This document shows, in pieces, positions 5,027 to 5,979 of a DNA stretch of 5,979 nt. Each line of letters starts with the position of its first letter. The stretch's first letter is position 1. The stretch comes from Clostridiales bacterium (GTDB lineage Bacteria; Bacillota; Clostridia; Clostridiales; Caloramatoraceae): positions 1 through 5,979 of the forward strand of contig JAOAFH010000174.1 of the NCBI GenBank assembly GCA_026416355.1, written 5' to 3'. The position numbers and the translations under genes were made by a program. The notes under the pieces are model-generated. The model was not told the origin of the DNA. It did not search any database and saw only the letters and a program-made list of their open reading frames with translations.

Positions 5027-5979
5027 GTGAAAATATTGTTTGCTGCATCAGAATGTTATCCATTTATTAAAACAGGTGGTTTAGCAGACGTTGCATATGC
5101 ATTACCAAAGGCACTTAGAAAACTAGGTGTTGATGTTAGGGTTATTTTACCAAAATATTCAGATATAAACTATGATTTCAAAAGCAAAATGAGACATTTA
5201 ACTCATTTTGATGTATGGGTTGGTTGGAGAAGGCAATACTGTGGAATAGAGTATTTAGAGTATGATGGAATTCCATTTTATTTCATAGACAATGAATATT
5301 ATTTTAAAAGACCAGGGGCATATGGTTACTACGATGATGGAGAGAGGTTTGCATATTTTAGTAGAGCAATACTAGAGGCAATATATAATATAGACTTTAA
5401 GCCAGATATTATTCATCTAAATGACTGGCATACAGCAGCATCATCAGTTCTTTTAAAGCATCATTACTGGCATAGTGACTTCCACAAAAACATAAAAACA
5501 GTTTTTACAATACACAACCTTAAGTTCCAAGGTGTATTTGGAAGAGAAGTTTTAGGAGACCTTTTGGGATTAAATGACGGATACTTTACTGAAGATAAGA
5601 TGAAATATTATGATGCTGTATCATTTATGAAGGGTGGAATAATTTACTCAGACAAGGTAACAACAGTTAGCCCAACATATACAGAGGAAGTTAAAACTCC
5701 ATTCTATGGAGAAGGATTACATGGACTACTAGCAGGAGTTTCATATAAGTTTACAGGTATCTTAAATGGTGTTGATTATGATGTTTATAATCCAAAAACA
5801 GATAATAGTATATATCTAAGATATGATGTAAATTCAATTGAAAACAAGAAAAAGAATAAGGTTGCTCTACAAAGAGAATTAAACCTTGAAGTTAATGAAA
5901 ATATTCCAATGATAGGTATAGTGTCAAGACTAACAGACCAAAAGGGATTTGACCTTGTTGCAAATGTTATTGAAGATAT
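5027..5979 (+). CDS. glgA: Glycogen synthase, ADP-glucose dependent (3' end outside window)
   Basis: This GT5 glycosyltransferase transfers glucose from ADP-glucose to the non-reducing end of alpha-1,4-glucan in the cytoplasm. 317 codons are visible and the frame is still open at the window end; the family is normally about 475-490 residues long, so roughly the last third is missing. The N-terminal starch synthase domain fills about 1-240. Motifs are MKILFAASECYPFIKTGGLADV with Lys15 of the KxGG motif (same position as the ADP-glucose-binding lysine of Escherichia coli GlgA), NDWHTA (132-137), TIHNLKFQG with His163 (equivalent to E. coli His161), and TTVSPTYTEEV. ILNGVDYDVYNP marks the linker, and SRLTDQKGFDL (300-310), with Arg301 and Lys306, opens the second Rossmann domain. 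The GTG start is chosen from the ribosome site. It lies 15 bases after glgD; glgP would be expected next by analogy with Bacillus, but this cannot be seen. Confidence 0.96.
   Translation, partial: MKILFAASECYPFIKTGGLADVAYALPKALRKLGVDVRVILPKYSDINYDFKSKMRHLTHFDVWVGWRRQYCGIEYLEYDGIPFYFIDNEYYFKRPGAYGYYDDGERFAYFSRAILEAIYNIDFKPDIIHLNDWHTAASSVLLKHHYWHSDFHKNIKTVFTIHNLKFQGVFGREVLGDLLGLNDGYFTEDKMKYYDAVSFMKGGIIYSDKVTTVSPTYTEEVKTPFYGEGLHGLLAGVSYKFTGILNGVDYDVYNPKTDNSIYLRYDVNSIENKKKNKVALQRELNLEVNENIPMIGIVSRLTDQKGFDLVANVIED

Overview
The window is AT-rich DNA (AGA arginine codons and A/T third positions dominate) from a low-GC Firmicute, most likely a Clostridium-like organism. It carries the glycogen (granulose) synthesis operon in the order glgB-glgC-glgD-glgA, the same order as the start of the Bacillus subtilis glgBCDAP operon. 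The presence of a separate glgD and the match of the upstream region to Spo0A boxes both fit an endospore-forming Firmicute. I cannot name the species.

Layout. Bases 1-414 are the 3' end of a gene on the + strand whose product ends in a family 4/9 (CenC-type) carbohydrate-binding module. Its catalytic part, if any, lies before the window. Bases 415-823 are a 409-base non-coding gap. It holds a long imperfect hairpin (470-567), a short direct repeat (604-626), two tandem Spo0A-box-like heptamers (652-658 and 665-671), a perfect TATAAT (685-690), a 15-base direct repeat with a 20-base period (710-744), and a second perfect TATAAT (748-753). Neither TATAAT has a recognisable -35 hexamer, so the promoter or promoters may depend on activators. 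From 824 to the end of the window four genes run in the same direction with gaps of only 10, 14 and 15 bases. glgA is cut by the window end.

How the genes work together. GlgC with its catalytically degenerate partner GlgD makes ADP-glucose from glucose-1-phosphate and ATP. GlgA adds the glucose to the growing alpha-1,4 chain. GlgB cuts and re-joins chain segments to make alpha-1,6 branches. All four proteins look intact over the part seen, with family motifs present, except that GlgD lacks the catalytic motifs, as is normal for GlgD. Each gene is preceded by a run of 4-7 G residues serving as Shine-Dalgarno sequence. glgB starts with TTG and glgA with GTG.

The coding part is a well-known pathway and I see no new enzyme system. 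The part most worth a second look is the regulatory gap before glgB.
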